Shown in pieces: positions 22,117 to 34,242 of a DNA stretch of 64,000 nt (the stretch's first letter is position 1; each line of letters opens with the position of its first letter). The translations under genes and the position numbers were made by a program. The notes beneath the pieces were generated by a model. That model saw nothing but the letters and a program-made list of their open reading frames with translations. It did no database searches and was not told where the DNA came from. The DNA is taken from positions 20,396,921 through 20,460,920 of the forward strand of contig OZ020269.1 in assembly GCA_963971225.1 (NCBI GenBank), read 5' to 3'. Source of the DNA: Melieria omissa. Its lineage: Eukaryota; Arthropoda; Insecta; Diptera; Ulidiidae.

Positions 22117-25100
22117 TTAATTGTGATTGGAATGTATGGGCGACTGGCCGCCTTTGCGCAGCATTGGCAACGACTTTTTGGGCGACCTGAGCACATTGAC
22201 ATAGCCCGTTTCACTGTCCGGCGATGGCGAGGATCCTGCGCCCGAATTGCGTCGTGACGATGACGGACGCACATTGGTATCCAAATGGCGAAAACTTTGA
22301 AAAAATAAATAAAATGAAAATAATGAAATAAGCACGCAGATTGGTTGCTCACAGATTGTATTTGAGAAAGCTTACCGCAATGAAACATTACTTTTCTGCC
22401 CGTTGTCCTCGTTGTTGCTATTGAAGAGAAAGGCCAATGGCCATGAAATCCACGAGTTGCGCTCGGACGAGGTTTGCGTGCGTATGATGGGATTCTTGCC
22501 CTGATTAGTCACTGGCGACATGACTTCCAGCGACATTTTGGGCGTGCCGGTCTTATTGATGGCCGGATTGTAGATCTTGGGATCAGTGACCATGCGCACA
22601 AAGAAGGAGCGCTTCTGTGCGAGCGTATCCTGTTTCTTTTTGTTGATGATTTCGGAGAGCTCGTCCTGCTGTTCCTTCTCGAGCAGCTCACTGGCAAACT
22701 CCACAATAACTTCCCAGGCATAGTCGATATCCTCCTTGGAGGCATTCTGCGCAACGGCGCAAAAGCGAATGATGTACTTGTCGTTGACGTTGGCCGGCAC
22801 CATGTGCAGTTTGCCCGATTCGTTGATGGTGCTGAGCAGTTTCTCATTCAATCTGTCGCTGCCCTTCAAACGAAAGCACACCAGTCCCAGCTAAGTTGGT
22901 GAGGTATGGAACGCGATGAGGCGATGGGATGAACGGCAAAAAGGAAAGAAAGACAATTAATAGTGGTCAGGCGGATGATGTGATGGATGAGTGTGGAAAC
23001 CACATCTTCATTTCTGAATCATTGCTTCTCGGAAACTGGGATTCAGTCAATGACAATTGATTTTATTTAGAAAAGTACAGCAATGGCAAAGAGAAAAAGC
23101 GCGGCTAGGCACCAAAGGTAGATTTGCTGTTGCCACTCCAGCAACCACTCAGGCAACAGCGCAAGCAATTCAACGCTTCATGGTCTGCGAAAAGTGGGTA
23201 ATTCCGCAAATGCAATAATTCATTTTTGAATAAATTTTTGTTTTTAATATTTGGTGTGAGATGAATTTTTAGCAGCTGAGGGAGCCATTGGTGAACTTTA
23301 ATTCCTCATAGGGGATTTTAGGCCTGTGATAGTAGAAAGTAAAAAAAAAATGGTTTTTATGATTCACTGACAGTAATGTTAATGTTTGAAGCACGAGTAG
23401 AAATGATAAAGGATCCCTGGTATTGGCAACAAAATATCAAAATACTGTGATCGATTGCGTAAATTTTATTGTACTTTGCACTGCCAGAAAATTCGAGCAC
23501 TAAACTGCACGGCCAATCCAATCTTCCTTAAATGTCTGTTTGGAAGTAATTACGAAATCGAGGTAGCATTTTTTAAATAATAATTTCAGTTTTTGTTTTT
23601 AATTGAGCTTTTAAAATAGTAAAAGTCAGTGATGATTTAATTTCAAAAAGCCATTCGTCAAAGAACAAAAAGCATTGATGTAATTTTGACTTCCTTGGGC
23701 ATTCTAGTGTTAAATTCTTGTTTTCCCTGTGATCATTGGTGTCACCAGTAGGAAAAGCATAACGAACCATTATGGATTATAAGGTACCCATTTTTCAGCC
23801 CAGTGAGTACTTAATTGCCTAATGGCGTTGCCAGATTTTTGTAACCCTTTCGACCCCGAATTTTGTCCTGTGTCTCGATATTACTTTTTGGTATTCCAAT
23901 CATGAAGCATTTGCGTAAGAAGTGTGCACACAATATTTGAAGTCGCCACGCCTCTTTGTTAAAGTTCTAGAGCTAGTTTAGTTTTGAACAATTTTAGCTT
24001 AAAACGGGTTTAATAAATTTTGTATCAATATTTTTTAATTATAGAAAAATTATTTAATATTTATGGAAAAATACAAAATTATCACTTTTTGATTTTATTT
24101 AACTATTATTGAAGAAAAAGGGATTTGATCAAACGTGTCCAATTCGCAGTTTTCAATTAGAACACAAACTTTCCCTGATATCGCTACAAATTAATGGAAA
24201 TTATTTCGGGAATAACAGTAAAATTTTTGTAATTTGCTTTGAATTAACTTTTAAAAATATTAATTTGTTGCTGTCTACTTAAATTAAATCCATAAATCAA
24301 TCGTAGCTTTTGCTATAAGATTACAAATAATTGAAGTTGCTCTCAGGCAACTTTGGGTTACTATACTATACTTACTATAAATTACAATAATTCTCAAAGC
24401 AAAACCTATGAAACCTATCACAACATTGTCAGTCTTGTCGTTTTATTGTTTGCTGATTACTTTTTTAAATCCTCCCAATTAGAGCGAAATTATAATTAAA
24501 TTGTTGGAGAAAATAATTATTCGTAGCTGCGTGCGAATTAATTTGGCGTTAATCCCAATGCGATCACTTTATCTTTAGTTCAGGCTGCTGACAGCAGCAA
24601 CAACAACAACAAAGTGGCTGTGAACATGGCACTTCAGTCAAGAGCAATGTTAACGGTTGGCCTACAGTTGGTCGACGCGTTGTCGGTAGGAAATGAGAGA
24701 AACCAAATTATTTGTACAATTCTGTCAAGACCACAAGTCAATTTGAGAAATCTGTCAATCACCGTTAACAAAAACAACAATAAAACACTTGAATCGCGCT
24801 TTCAAAGTTCAACTGACTGGTGCGGTCCGCTGGTGTGCGGGTGGATGGTTGGCCGTTCGATTGGGTTTGGCGCGGTTTCGGTTGATTGTTGACAAGTATG
24901 AGAAACGTGTGTGTGTCAAATTGATTTACAAGCATTGCTTATGAGTCGATCAACGAAATTTCACCAATTATGCATACAAATGCCTCTGTAATTATTTCAA
25001 TGCGTGATGTGCACGACTGCGATACCGATGCTATTTACTATTTATACATTTCATTTATTTATGGATGTGTTTATATTGCTGTACTTTTAGTTGCGCGGTT

Positions 25101-28100
25101 TCTTACGCAATCGAATTTTGAAAGAAAAACAGCAAACATAAAAAAGTTTCAGTAGTGCGATTTTGTTTTATTTCTATGTGTTTCTTTCTATGCATTTCTT
25201 TGATGTTGTAAACAAAATTGTTCACCTTTTGTGGGTTCAGCAGTGTGTGGATTGGCAGTGACTTACCTTGACTTGATTGCAAATTTCGAAGCGATTATCT
25301 GTGAGAACATGTTGCTCGAAACGTTTGGCCAGTCGGATGTGGTGGCGTATATAATTCTGCAGTCCGGAAATTCCAAATGAGCGCAGAACAAACCTGAAAT
25401 GACGATGAATATCGCCATTGTACGATATGCGTATGTTTGTATTTAGTTGTGTACATAAAAGCATCAATCGGTGCGGGAACTATGGCAAGTCATGGTGGTG
25501 GACAGTAGCGGAGTTGGAATGTGGGAAGCAACAAACATTGTTTCTGTTTACTTTTTTCAGGAGTGTAAATTCCTTCTTCAATGAATAGTTATGTTATGCT
25601 TCCTTATAAATCATTGATTGATTCAAACTTTTAGAATTCGCAACTGAGAGGTTTTTTTGGGTATGGCTGAAACATTTTTATAAAAAACTACTGAATAATG
25701 ACAAGACTACTGAATATCCCTCGTTATTTTACTAACTGATACTTGACCACTTTATTTGTCATACCATTTAGGGCACAAGATTAAAGGCAAAATACAAAAT
25801 ATATATAAAATATGTTATTAAAAGGGATGTGAAACTCATCGAAATTACTTGTGATAATTTGAACTCTATGATTTATAATGATATTCTTAGATTACAACTA
25901 CAGTACACAAATTTTTGGACGCAAAACCATTTCAAACCATTTTTGCAACAAACAGATATTTGGAAGAGTTTAAACTTCCAAAACAACGCTTCTGCGCGCC
26001 ACTGGGTTGTGATAAAGCAAACCAAGAACAAAGTTTTAACAGAAACCGCTATTAAGAAATATAGAAATAGATAACAAACTCTGAGTTATTTCTTTGTTTT
26101 TAAATGCGCATTTACTCTAATAAGACCAAACCTTCTTTCCGCAGCCACTGTAAGCTAACCTAAACTCTTTGTGCGCACTTCCACCTCCTCGTAATAAACC
26201 AGCGCTGTGCGCCGTTTTGTTATACTTTCCGTTCGGAATTTAATTGTCAAATTCGCTTTGAAGTGCTTATATTCTACACAGAGCCGTGGTCAACGTTTAT
26301 GTCTTAACACTACTCACAATTTTTCTTGGTATATTTTTATTATGGGTAGTCTTTGGAATGCTGTTGGTTTTGGCTACATACCACAGTTTCAGCGAACGAA
26401 AGCGCCGACTGAGTGGAACTCCCCAGTGACGATAATCGATGGCCGCATCCGAGTAGCCGTGTTTGAGATACAATGGATTGACAACCAGCGCTGATGTCAG
26501 GCGGATTCGATCGCGCACCCAAAACGTCGAACAGTCAAAGTGGGTCAATAGCCATTTGTTGGGGTTTGTGTTGAATGAGTCAGCGTACTCGATGCCCTGT
26601 GACGATAATAATAAAGAGCAACAAAATACCATACAAAACCAGTACAAAAGCAACACACACGAAATTTGCCAAAAAAGAAAAACCAGTTCCAGTTCGAGTT
26701 TTCGTACGTTTTCGCTTGTGTTATGCACTCACCTTCATCAATGGTTTCAGCTCCGGACATATGAAAGCACTGCCCGCATAGGCGCCATCCACATGCAACC
26801 AGACGCAGGGAAACTTCTGCAGTTCCTGACCAATCTCCGTTAGATTATCAAACGAGCAAGAGCCAGTGGTGCCCAATGTGGTGGACACAAAGAACGGCAC
26901 CAGACCCTGCAGCTCATCCTCCTCCATGGCCTACGATATACTTTGTTGATATTCAATGCCCAAAGCGCTTTTCAGCAAGTTTACCTCTCCCAGCGTGCGA
27001 CCGCGCAGGCTGGCATTTTCGTCGGGCTCGAGAATGCGCAACTTCACGAATGAGATCATGGCTGCCTTCTCCACGCAGCTGTGCGCCTCCTTGGAGCAGT
27101 AGGCCATCAGTTTGGAAAGCAGATGGCCCTCCTCGACGAAGGGATGCTGCGCCTTGAGGCGTTTCAATGCCTGAGCACGTGCCGCCAACATGCTCACTAA
27201 AACGCACTCCGACGCCGATGTCTGATAGATACAGGCACATAGATATTTACTTGTAGCGAACTTCAAAGCAGTGATTTACCTGTATACAACCACCGCCTGT
27301 GCTGCCCTCTTTGAGCGTCAGAAAATGATCGGGCAAGCCAATGGCTTTGCCTTTATTTTGGGCAGCATATAAAGAAATGTGTTACTATTAGCTGGGAGTT
27401 TGCAAGGAAATATTTTGGTCGTTCTCTACCCACCCAGCCAATCCAGCACAATTGTCTCAAGTTCGGTGCAGGCCGGACTTGCAGCCCACGAGAAGCCAAC
27501 GCAGCCGATGCCGTCGCCCAGCATATCGCCCAGTAGGGAGGGAAAAGAATTGCCCGACGGAAAGTAGGCATGGAATCGCGGGTGCTGCCAATGCGTCACT
27601 CCGGGCATTATTTTGTCCTCCACATCGGCCATTATCGTATCCCAGTCTTCCGGTTCTTGCGGTGCATCCGCTGTGTAAAGGCACAAATGGTTGGCATTAA
27701 GTTCTATGGAAATGTTCGCTTGCAACAATTTTGCTCAAAATAGCAAATTTAGAGTCGTGTGTTCATAGTTTTTGATCACAAAGTTTGGTAGAATAAAATT
27801 TTGAATTATGATAGTAAAAATTGGAAGCTTAGTAATTTATCAGGTGTACAACTTTGCTTCCGCCGTTTTCCTATAGGTGGCTGTACCGGCTGAGGCTGGT
27901 TGAAATACATAGATGGTAATGCCTTTAAAGTGAGTGTGGACAGTGCCTAACGAATTGTCATCGCCGTTTCAGTGACAGTTGTTCTTGTTTTCGTATTATT
28001 CACGCTCGAAAATGTCCGTTTATGTGCCCAATTCTCGCCATTTGCGGGAAGTTTTACTTTTCTGTTACAATTCGAAAAAAATGCAGCTGAAGCGCATCGA

Positions 28101-29305
28101 ATGCTCTCAGAAACTTACGGTGATGCTGCTCTGAGTGAAAGAACGTGTCGGGAGTGGTTTCAACGTTTTAAAAATGGTGATTTCGATGTCGAAGACAAAC
28201 ATGGTGGTGGCCACTTTTGCGGCCTCACGTCGCAAAAGTGGTCAAAAAGTACCTGGAAACGCTGAAATGGGAAGTCTTGCCCCACCCGCCGTATTCCCCA
28301 GATGTCGCCCCTTCTGACTTCCACCTATTTCGTTCGATGGCACACGGCCTGGCAGATCAACATTTTCAATCCTTCGAAGAATTGGAAAAATGGATTGCTT
28401 CATGGATAGCGTCAAAAGAGGACTCCTTTTTTCGAGCCGGGATCCGAAAATTGCCGGAAAGATGGGAGAAAGTTGTCGCTAGCGACGGACAATACTTTGA
28501 ATAATACATCTGTAAGCACTTTTTCGCAATAAAGCTTTTAATTTTGGAAAAAAACGGCGGAAGCAAAGTTGTACACCTGATAGCTTAATAAAAAGTTAGT
28601 ATTTTTTTTATAAATTTGCGATTTATAAATTGTTGGAACTTTTGCCCTTACATTAATTTCTTTTTTTGGTTTCTGTCGATGCTGAACATTGTAACAAAAG
28701 TGTAATGGGTTGATTTGCTGTTGTGTTTTAATATTCTAGTTGCACAATTTCACCACCTAACAATCAATTAGCATTTCCAGCTTAGTAGAATTACGAGGAT
28801 TATACATAACACTTGAGAATAATGGTCAAGTAAGGGAATCTAAAGTACCTACAGAAGCCTTCCAAAATTGTCATGGACTAACTGAAATTTTTGTATGACA
28901 AATTGAGCTCAATTTAGAGCTAAAAATAAATGGAAAAATGTCTTAATTGCGCAATTTAATTGGTTGTCTGAATAGGGTATAACAACCTGAAACCTCAATT
29001 CCATATCTTCAGCTGACCCAACTTGACCAACATAATTTAGAGACCTTTTATACATAAATCGTTAAATCACATTTGGCGGGACATTCAATACAATATTGAT
29101 GGGATTGAGTTCTCTTTGATTTTGAAAAACTTTACAAATGTGACAATTATAAACGGGCATCATTTCTTAACTCACCAGGCAACAAATGCCGTAGATAGCC
29201 CGGTTCCACGTTCGGTGTCACGCGTCGCTCAGGCAGAGTCTCCAAATAATTGCAGATGTATTCCACCATTTCGGTGCCGCGTTTGCGAAATTCGATGCTG
29301 TCCAT
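22117..29305 (-). CDS. Tdc2: Tyrosine decarboxylase 2, 9 coding exons
   Basis: Exons (minus) 29176-29305, 27434-27670, 27280-27350, 26985-27221, 26733-26930, 26382-26596, 25267-25393, 22376-22890 and 22117-22294 give 635 aa, against 637 as I recall for Drosophila Tdc2. It has all group II decarboxylase landmarks: [21 protein letters not shown], the stacking His in [25 protein letters not shown], and the PLP lysine at residue 305 in [11 protein letters not shown]. The C-terminal tail is long, basic and Ser-rich ([55 protein letters not shown]) and gives phosphorylation-like sites; no known domain. The product is tyramine from tyrosine; in Drosophila Tdc2 is the neuronal enzyme that feeds octopamine synthesis. 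Start chosen at [10 protein letters not shown], since an upstream in-frame Met at 29350 would add an unlike hydrophobic leader. Intron 1 carries a mariner derivative; intron 7 (22891-25266) and intron 6 (25394-26381) are otherwise featureless. Confidence 0.94.
27840..28580 (+). mobile_element. Mariner deletion derivative (mauritiana-type) in Tdc2 intron 1
   Basis: 741 bases with perfect inverted ends (TCAGGTGTACAACTTTGCTT and complement, matching over about 30 bases) and TA on both sides. The ends resemble Mos1 (AGGTGTACAA). Inside, the N-terminal transposase part ([20 protein letters not shown], then EDKHGGG) is joined by deletion to the C-terminal part ([20 protein letters not shown] and [19 protein letters not shown], then stop). 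Two of three catalytic Asp regions are lost. Perfect ends suggest a recent, trans-mobilised insertion. It is inserted on the strand opposite to Tdc2. Confidence 0.92.
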
Positions 29306-31169
29306 GGCGTTGACGCTGGCGGGTTGGGGCGTGCAAATAAAAATAATCAATGTTTTCTTTTTTATGTGGTGTGTAGTTTTTTTAAGTGCAGTATTTAAAT
29401 GTTTCTATAAATATATATTTTTTATTTTAAGCAAAAATACTAGCATGAGCACATCGCTTCCTGTTGCTTCGTAGAATTTCTTTAATTGATTTTTTTACGA
29501 ATATTTCACCTGTCTCGGCTGTGCTTTTGAGACGTTTTTGTTTATTCGGGTGGTTTTTCGCATTTTTTGGCACATTTATTTACTGGAACTTGGCCATAAG
29601 AAAAAATTCTTGTCAGCCTGTTGTTGATGGGAGATGTGATGATGGTGTGAAACATTTGAGACGTGGGAACCTGTTGAGTATTTACTAGGCGTTTTTTGAG
29701 CCCAAACGCGTGTGTGTTCTTTAAATACTTTTTTGTTATTGTTTTTTCGTCTGCTGTATAATTATAAACAAATTTCGTTGCCATTTTATTGGGTGCTTAA
29801 TGCTTTACATTTGCGTTTCATTACATTGCAAATTGTGGCGCTTTTTTAATTTGAAAAACTTCAAAAGGTATAAAATTTCGGCAGCTTCGCTGATTGCTCA
29901 ATATGTTGTGATATTTCAATTTGTATAACTGCATATTTTATTTGGTATTTATTGCAATTTGTAACTGTAAACCAAATCACTTGTGTGTCACACTTACTTC
30001 AAGCACTGCTAATTGTTGTAGGTTATGTATTTTTTGAGGCGCTTATTGCCGCTTTTCCGGTTCGGTCGCGTGGAAGAACCGTAGAGAACGCAGCACAAAC
30101 AGTTACTGATCCTCCGTTTGTGATTTATTCATAAGATAACCTCGGTGTCTGTGCGCGGCAGTCATCGACACCCCGCACGTTCACGGGGTGGCGTTGGGCG
30201 GTGGGCGCACAGCAAGCAGCAAACGCTGCAGCGCATAAGTGAAATACTTGTGGCATCGTTTTCTAATGCCATCTATGTACTGCTCGACTTGCCATTTCAT
30301 TCGGTCGACCGCACTTGCCGCGCGCCACGTGCATTTTCCACTTTTCCACTTTCTTATTTCGTGCTCTGCGACGGTCACTGGCTGCGGGGCGGCGTTGGGG
30401 CGATTGCCATAGAAGCGGGACTCCTTTTATAGCGCGCAGCGCAGCATTTAAGGACTCGTGAAAATATGCGCATGCAAAAAACAATTCCTGGCAGCGCGCA
30501 TATTGTGTGGTGCGACTGCAGTGTAGGCGACATAAGGACATCGGTGCTAGTTGTCAGCTGCCAAAGACGCCTCGCACAAAGTGTTGATTACCGCTCAACG
30601 TTTAGTGAAGATGCTATTGGTTAAATTTCATGTTTGCTTTCGCTATGCTTTATATTCTTTTTGCTTGGAGTTTATGGAGTTTTAAACCATTGCATGGCCG
30701 ATTTTTGTGTGCACGTTTTTTGCTGAGAATTTATTGACAAAATTATGTCATTGCAGCCAGTTGCTCTCAATTGTGGTGAATGCATTGCCAGTTTTTCTAA
30801 GCTATGACTTGCACAACTTTCGTGTGATCAGCACCATTACCTCATTTAGGGTGAAAGCCTGTTAAAACTTGTGTCTTTTTAGTTTTTTCAAACAAGTCTT
30901 TATTTATTCATTAACATCTATACAGACATATTACATGTGTGCCAACGCTTTCTTCAATCCTCGATGCACTTCTGGATTGAACTCTCCTAATGTTGCAGTT
31001 TATAACTCCTCAATCATGTCAGATATCTGCTCGTTTAATAGGTCCTTTTAGTTTTGGGAGCCACAGTACTGTGGCTGAGGCATGAATACGGTCACCTGAT
31101 TTATATGACTTACCTGATTCAAACAAAACGAAGACAGTCCTTTTAAATGAAAATACAGATTTCGATATC
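29306..31169. other. Region upstream of Tdc2
   Basis: AT-rich 29.3-30.0 kb, then a GC-rich island (30.13-30.6 kb) with no supported coding frame but a TATA motif and a short hairpin (CACCCCG / CGGGGTG arms near 30169-30190). This is the likely Tdc2 control region. 30.6-31.17 kb shows nothing recognisable. Confidence 0.4.
30424..30431 (-). promoter_or_regulatory. Candidate TATA box upstream of Tdc2
   Basis: TATAAAAG on the minus strand, 1.1 kb before the Tdc2 start codon and inside a GC-richer island (30.1-30.6 kb). No good initiator was seen about 30 bases downstream, and use for Tdc2 would need a non-coding first exon. Weak evidence. Confidence 0.3.
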
Positions 31170-31716
31170 TTAACCCTTTCGTGCACATAAGAGTTACAGC
31201 TATGGTACGGGGAAACTGTTTACAGTTCATAGGGTCCTGAGCCGCGCTGAATCCGAATCCGAGGTCAGATTTTGGAAATTCAAGATGGCGGATCCAATAT
31301 GGCGGACGGTAAAGTCAAAAATTTGAGATTTTGAATAACAAAAATTCATAAACATTAGAACATCATCAGTTTCTTACTCATGTGGTTGCAACGCCTATGT
31401 TATGTGCACGAACGAAATAGACGGCAAATAGGGCTGCGATATTTTCAAAGTTTATGAATTTTTTACTCAAAAACCGAGAGAGATATCGAAAAAATACCAA
31501 GAACAGTTTGTATTTGTATTTTTACGTAGAATACGAAAAAATTTTTTGTTTTTCAAAACTCGAATTTTTGACTTTACCGTCCGCCATATTGGATCCGCCA
31601 TCTTGAATTTCCAAAATCTGACCTCGGATTCGGATTCAGCGCGGCTCAGGACCCTATGAACTGTAAACAGTTTCCCCGTACCATAGCTGTAACTCTTATG
31701 TGCACGAAAGGGTTAA
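31170..31716. mobile_element. Long palindromic MITE with TTAA target duplication
   Basis: Element 31174-31712 begins CCCTTTCGTGCACATAAGAG and ends in its complement, with TTAA duplicated on both sides (31170-31173 and 31713-31716), as for piggyBac-type transposition. The inverted arms extend about 150 bases or more each, through CCGAATCCGAGGTCAG and the block AAGATGGCGGATCCAATATG, leaving a central unpaired spacer of about 220 bases. No coding capacity. The CCGAATCCGAGGTCAG block recurs in the palindromic element at 49.4-49.7 kb. Confidence 0.9.
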
Positions 31717-33372
31717 ACAGTTTGGGTTCTATAAAATGTTCTCAATCTTAATATTTATCATAGTTTTCCTCTTTAACCAAACTAAATTGTGATGAAAGTA
31801 TCAAAAACTTTACTAGTTCAAATCCCAAAACCGTTTAATTTTCTAACATTGACCTCAAAAATTTTAGTTTGATATAATTTTTTATAATTCACAGATGTTT
31901 GTTAATCTAAGCATTAGCTGTAAGTTTGCTAAAGACAGCAATAAAAAATGTTAAACATCTTAAGACTTATAAAGGAAAAGCTGATTTCGAAAACACACTA
32001 ACACACATAAACTTTAAACGGCACCCCACCAACCCAGCTAGGCTTTTGTTACTCTATGTCAGTACTACCGATTAGTCTTAATTAATTTCAGGTCAGATGT
32101 CATGACTCTAAAATTGTTGCACAGTGTAACCATTGCAATTTTGATGCACCGTTCTGATATGCCGATTAAACAAAATTTTCAGATAACAACGTTAGCAAAA
32201 AAGCACATTTGTTCTGCTTCATAACTAATGAGAACGTGTTGTTACAGTAAATAAATTTGTTAAGATTTTAAAGAAAAAAATCAATAGAAAGCCGTGAAAT
32301 CTCAAAACGCTGTTGTACTACAGTTACTTATGTTAGATAAGTTTGATAAATTATTTTACTAATAGGGTGAATAAGAGTAATTTTTGTGTTATAGATTATG
32401 TTAGGGTAAGTTAGCTCGGAATCATAACTCAGACATCTATTAGGGTCTTAAATGTACCTGTAGTAGTATGAAAAGTGCATAAATCATTGTTTTTTATAGA
32501 AAGATGCAATGACAAATGAGACTAAAATTCTGATGCCTTGAAGGCATAAATTTTATGATTTCATAGAAAAAAATCTAAACTAACAAATTATACTCCGCCA
32601 CATGTTGATTCGGATAGTGAAAACCATTCTTTGAATTTTTTCTGATTCTTTCTCCAAAGTACATACTTTCTAGGTCAAGGGGCCCAAAAAATCAAGTTTT
32701 TCTGAAACCTTTGTTGATGCTGGCAGAATTTTATGACAGCAAAAATACTTGTCTACTTATTTCTCATTCAGAGCGCTTTTACATGATTTGAAGTCAATAG
32801 GCTCATTAGTTCATGTTTTTCAGAGTCTTTCCTTATATAAATTTTAACACATTGTTGACTCAATTAGATTAAGATTTTTTTAAGAAATTAAAAATACTTG
32901 TCGAATGTCACCACGTTTAAAATCAATAAGTCTATTAAATCATGTTTCTTTTTATAAAAACTTAACCCATTTTGCCCCTTTAGACCTCGAATGTCAGAAA
33001 ATACGTTCTTAGTGGAGGTTCAACTTCTAAAAAAAAATCGAAATTCAAATTTTATGTCTGAAACTGCAGTGGTTTAGGTAAGGTTGGTTTGGCAGTTAGC
33101 CAAATCGGCCACGTACATACCGTGTTGGGTCCCTAACCGTAACAGTAAGAGCTCTATAGTGTTGCGGATCGACGTACAAGTCTTCGGTGATAATGTGGGC
33201 GTTCCTAGCGAAGCCTAGCAGTGACTTAATGTCATGCTTGGGGCCTCCTCTAACCCAGAGAAGAACAGGACGCCTAAAACTACAGCGGTTTGAGCTCGGC
33301 AATAATGAAGTAGTCCGTCAGTCAGTCAGATTGTAGAGTATTTCACAAATAATAATTATTTAATTTGTTATA

Positions 33373-33507
33373 CAGTATAATCTCGATAATCCGGACAATT
33401 AAAAACCGGACACTGGTGTCCGGATTACAAAGTCTACAATAGAAATGAGTGTCCGGATTACCACGTTGTCCATATTAGCAAGTGTCCGAATTATCGAGAT
33501 TATACTG
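33373..33507. mobile_element. Pogo/Tigger-like MITE, 135 bases
   Basis: Ends CAGTATAATCTCGATAATCC and complement, flanked by TA. The internal sequence repeats the motif TGTCCGGATTA several times. CAGTATAATCTCGATAA-type ends with a TA target are characteristic of pogo/Tigger elements, although other Tc1-mariner groups can look similar. No coding capacity. Confidence 0.78.
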
Positions 33508-34195
33508 TATATATATTTTATAGTTTTTTTCCAATTACATATTCAATTTCTGCGATATTTGCTGCGCCCAATGTGAGGAGAAATTTTATGAGTGAAAAAC
33601 TCAACAGCTCAATTTTTCCATTCAGTAGAAAAAAACCCAAACCAAAACCCCATTTGCCGCTAAATCGAGTCGAATTTAATTTGTTGCCTGAAATTCTATT
33701 GAAATAATTGACATGTATTGGTGAGCGGCCATTGAGTGCTCACTAATTTATTTACAAGCAATTAAATGTTACTCATACGCCCCGTTGAATGCTTCAATGC
33801 TCTGCTTAGCAGTGAATTCTGACTGATTTTAAATTCAAAATATGTACCCAAATGCTTAACTAATATAATTGTCTGCATATGCATTTGTTGTTGTTGTTAT
33901 TGTTGGTGTTTTTTTCGAAAAGCATTAAACAATTGCCAGGAAGACAACTTAATATGCCGCACACATACCACCAATGCCGCAACTGGTGACTGCTTGAATT
34001 CCGAATGAATTCCTCGAGGAAATTGTATGAGTGTTTGTGTGGGCGTGCGTGCGAGTGTGAATGTGTCTGAGCGTGTATAGGCTAAAAATAAAATTAAATC
34101 AACAGCAATCGGCAGTCAGCGCTGCGCGTCAGTTTCAAGGGTTCTTCGCTCTTTTTATTAATAATTTCCCACAAATTGAATTATTGTTCGTATTG

Positions 34196-34242
34196 CTGAA
34201 GAAGCTGCTGCTGCCATTGCTGCTGCTGCTGCTGCTGTTGTT
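34196..34242. repeat. CTG/TTG trinucleotide microsatellite
   Basis: Run of CTG units with TTG at the end (GCTGCTGCTGCCATTGCTGC and onward). Intergenic; no sign that it is translated. Confidence 0.7.

Noticed and set aside
29306..29350. N-terminal extension of Tdc2 to an upstream Met
   Set aside because: Would add a hydrophobic leader not found in this cytosolic family; the Met at 29305 aligns with the Tdc1 start.
30169..30190. Hairpin CACCCCG/CGGGGTG as a terminator or riboswitch
   Set aside because: Only a 7-base stem in a eukaryotic intergenic region; no bacterial-type regulation is expected.
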